Shown here: in pieces, positions 62,998-64,000 of the stretch
How positions within the stretch are numbered: the first letter of the stretch is position 1
Layout: each line of letters starts with the position of its first letter
Source: Ignelater luminosus
Lineage: Eukaryota > Arthropoda > Insecta > Coleoptera > Elateridae
Assembly: GCA_011009095.1 (NCBI GenBank)
Contig: VTPC01089974.1
Span: 354,912-418,911 of the forward strand
Direction of reading: 5' to 3'
DNA length: 64,000 nt
Program-made: the position numbers and the translations under genes
The notes under the pieces: generated by a model
Databases searched by the model: none
Told to the model about the DNA's origin: nothing
The model's input: only the letters and a program-made list of their open reading frames with translations

Positions 62998-64000
62998 TAC
63001 TAAGTCCCAGGCCTAACAAATAGATGGTGCTAGTTTTATTGCATTCACCGCTTTTTCAGTTAGTATTAACCTTCAAAAGACAGCTGTTAAAATTTCATGA
63101 TATTCTATTCATTATTTTGTGAGTTATTGTGCTAAGAGTGACGCTACTTTTGTTATTTTCAAAACAATGGATCAAAACCAATTTCGTGTTTTAATTTTAC
63201 ACTGCTTCTTGATGGGAAAAAATACCGTTCAAGCGAAGCAATGGCTTGAAAAGTGTTATGGGGACTCCGCTCCATCAGAAACAACAATAAAACGTTGGTT
63301 TGCTGACTTCAAACGTGGTCGTAGAGACACCGATGATGCAGAACGCAGTGGACGTCCAAATGAGGCGGTAACACCAGAAAACATCAAAAAAATCCATAAA
63401 ATCGTTTTAAATGATCGAAAAGTGAAGTTGCGTGAGTTAGCTGACATCGTAAAGATATCAAAAGAACGTGTTGGCTTTATATTGCATGAGCATTTGACTA
63501 TGAGAAAGCTCTGCTCAAAGTGGGTGCCGCGTTTGCTCACTGTTCACCAAAAACAAGAACGTATTGATGTTTCTGAGCAGTGTTTGGCCATGTTTAAACT
63601 TAACAAACCGGAATTTTTGCGTCGATATGTGACAATGGATGAAACATGGATCCATCACTTCACTCCGGAATCAAAACGATCGTCATCTGAGTGGACAGCA
63701 ACTGGTGAACCTCGTCCAAAGCGACCGAAAGCACAACAATCGGCTGGAAAGGTTATGGCCTCGGTATTTTGGGATGTGCGTGGTGTAATATTCATCGACT
63801 ATCTTGAGAAGGAAAATACCATCAACAGTGAATATTATATAGCGTTATTGGAGCGTTTGAAGGCCGAAATTGCAAAGAAACGACCGCATATGGCAAAGAA
63901 AGAAATTTTGTTTCATCAAGACAATGCACCGTGTCACAAGTCAATCAAAACAATGGCAAAACTACATGAATTGAACTTCGAATTGCTCCTACATCCACCG
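62998..64000 (+). mobile_element. cecropia-type mariner element, right part beyond window
   Basis: A TA-rich junction then ACTAAGTCCCAGGCCTAAC near 62999 looks like a mariner end, by position 170 bp before the transposase start. The other end is outside the window, so the limit is provisional. Confidence 0.65.
63167..64000 (+). CDS. mariner transposase, open to the window edge
   Basis: ATG at 63167 gives 278 codons with no stop. Domains: N-terminal helix-turn-helix (FRVLILHCFLMGKN, TTIKRWFADFKRG), the linker DAERSGRPNEAV, a second helix-turn-helix, the WVPRLLT motif, the first catalytic motif TMDETWIHHFTPES and the second FHQDNAPCHKS. The third motif (SPDLAPSDY in relatives) would start about three codons after the edge. 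The protein resembles the cecropia subfamily and is of a different lineage from the copy at 954, with other end sequences. It is the only transposase here without a visible defect, so it could be recent or active. Confidence 0.9.
   Translation, partial: MDQNQFRVLILHCFLMGKNTVQAKQWLEKCYGDSAPSETTIKRWFADFKRGRRDTDDAERSGRPNEAVTPENIKKIHKIVLNDRKVKLRELADIVKISKERVGFILHEHLTMRKLCSKWVPRLLTVHQKQERIDVSEQCLAMFKLNKPEFLRRYVTMDETWIHHFTPESKRSSSEWTATGEPRPKRPKAQQSAGKVMASVFWDVRGVIFIDYLEKENTINSEYYIALLERLKAEIAKKRPHMAKKEILFHQDNAPCHKSIKTMAKLHELNFELLLHPP

Overview
This is a piece of an AT-rich insect nuclear genome. The evidence is intron-containing Polycomb, ribosome-biogenesis and cell-surface genes of insect type, spacers full of Tc1/mariner, hAT, Transib-like, Tigger and piggyBac-like DNA transposons, and no operon structure. 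A beetle or another TE-rich insect would fit, but the order cannot be fixed from the sequence alone. A 315-base run of N at 58582-58896 shows it is a draft assembly.

Host genes, all on the minus strand: (1) a NUDT18-like Nudix hydrolase (7297-7898, two exons seen, 3' end missing); (2) a leucine-rich-repeat type I membrane protein resembling trophoblast glycoprotein (17904-19085, one coding exon); (3) a complete Sex comb on midleg (Scm) Polycomb gene in five coding exons from 38300 down to 23765, whose exons sum to 1803 nt (600 aa) with every splice phase matching; (4) a complete RPF2 ribosome-production factor in three coding exons from 53956 down to 46796, summing to 885 nt (294 aa).

The rest is mostly mobile DNA, often nested. 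From the left: a deleted cecropia-type mariner (888-1786); a 161-bp hAT MITE with a perfect 8-bp target duplication; a Transib-like element (2784-4924, CACTGTG ends, CGACG duplication) holding an almost intact DD37E transposon; a 6-kb broken Tc1 composite (8780-14763); two more DD37E copies (25061-26341, 50717-51909); a DD34E Tc1 with a 30-bp palindromic insertion; a mauritiana-type mariner inside a MITE (34693-36453); piggyBac-like and hAT MITEs; a 5.6-kb Tigger element filling most of RPF2 intron 2 and itself hit by several later elements; several large fold-backs; a hAT element with TATCCGG subterminal repeats; a SWIM zinc-finger gene relic between hAT-like ends (60757-62883); and an open cecropia-type mariner running off the right edge.

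How it fits together: Scm (chromatin silencing) and RPF2 (5S RNP/60S assembly) keep intact exons and splice sites although their introns carry most of the transposons. The introns act as tolerated landing sites. Nested insertions with intact target duplications let the order of invasions be read directly. No CRISPR, rRNA or convincing tRNA gene was seen, and no LTR retrotransposon or viral gene was recognised.
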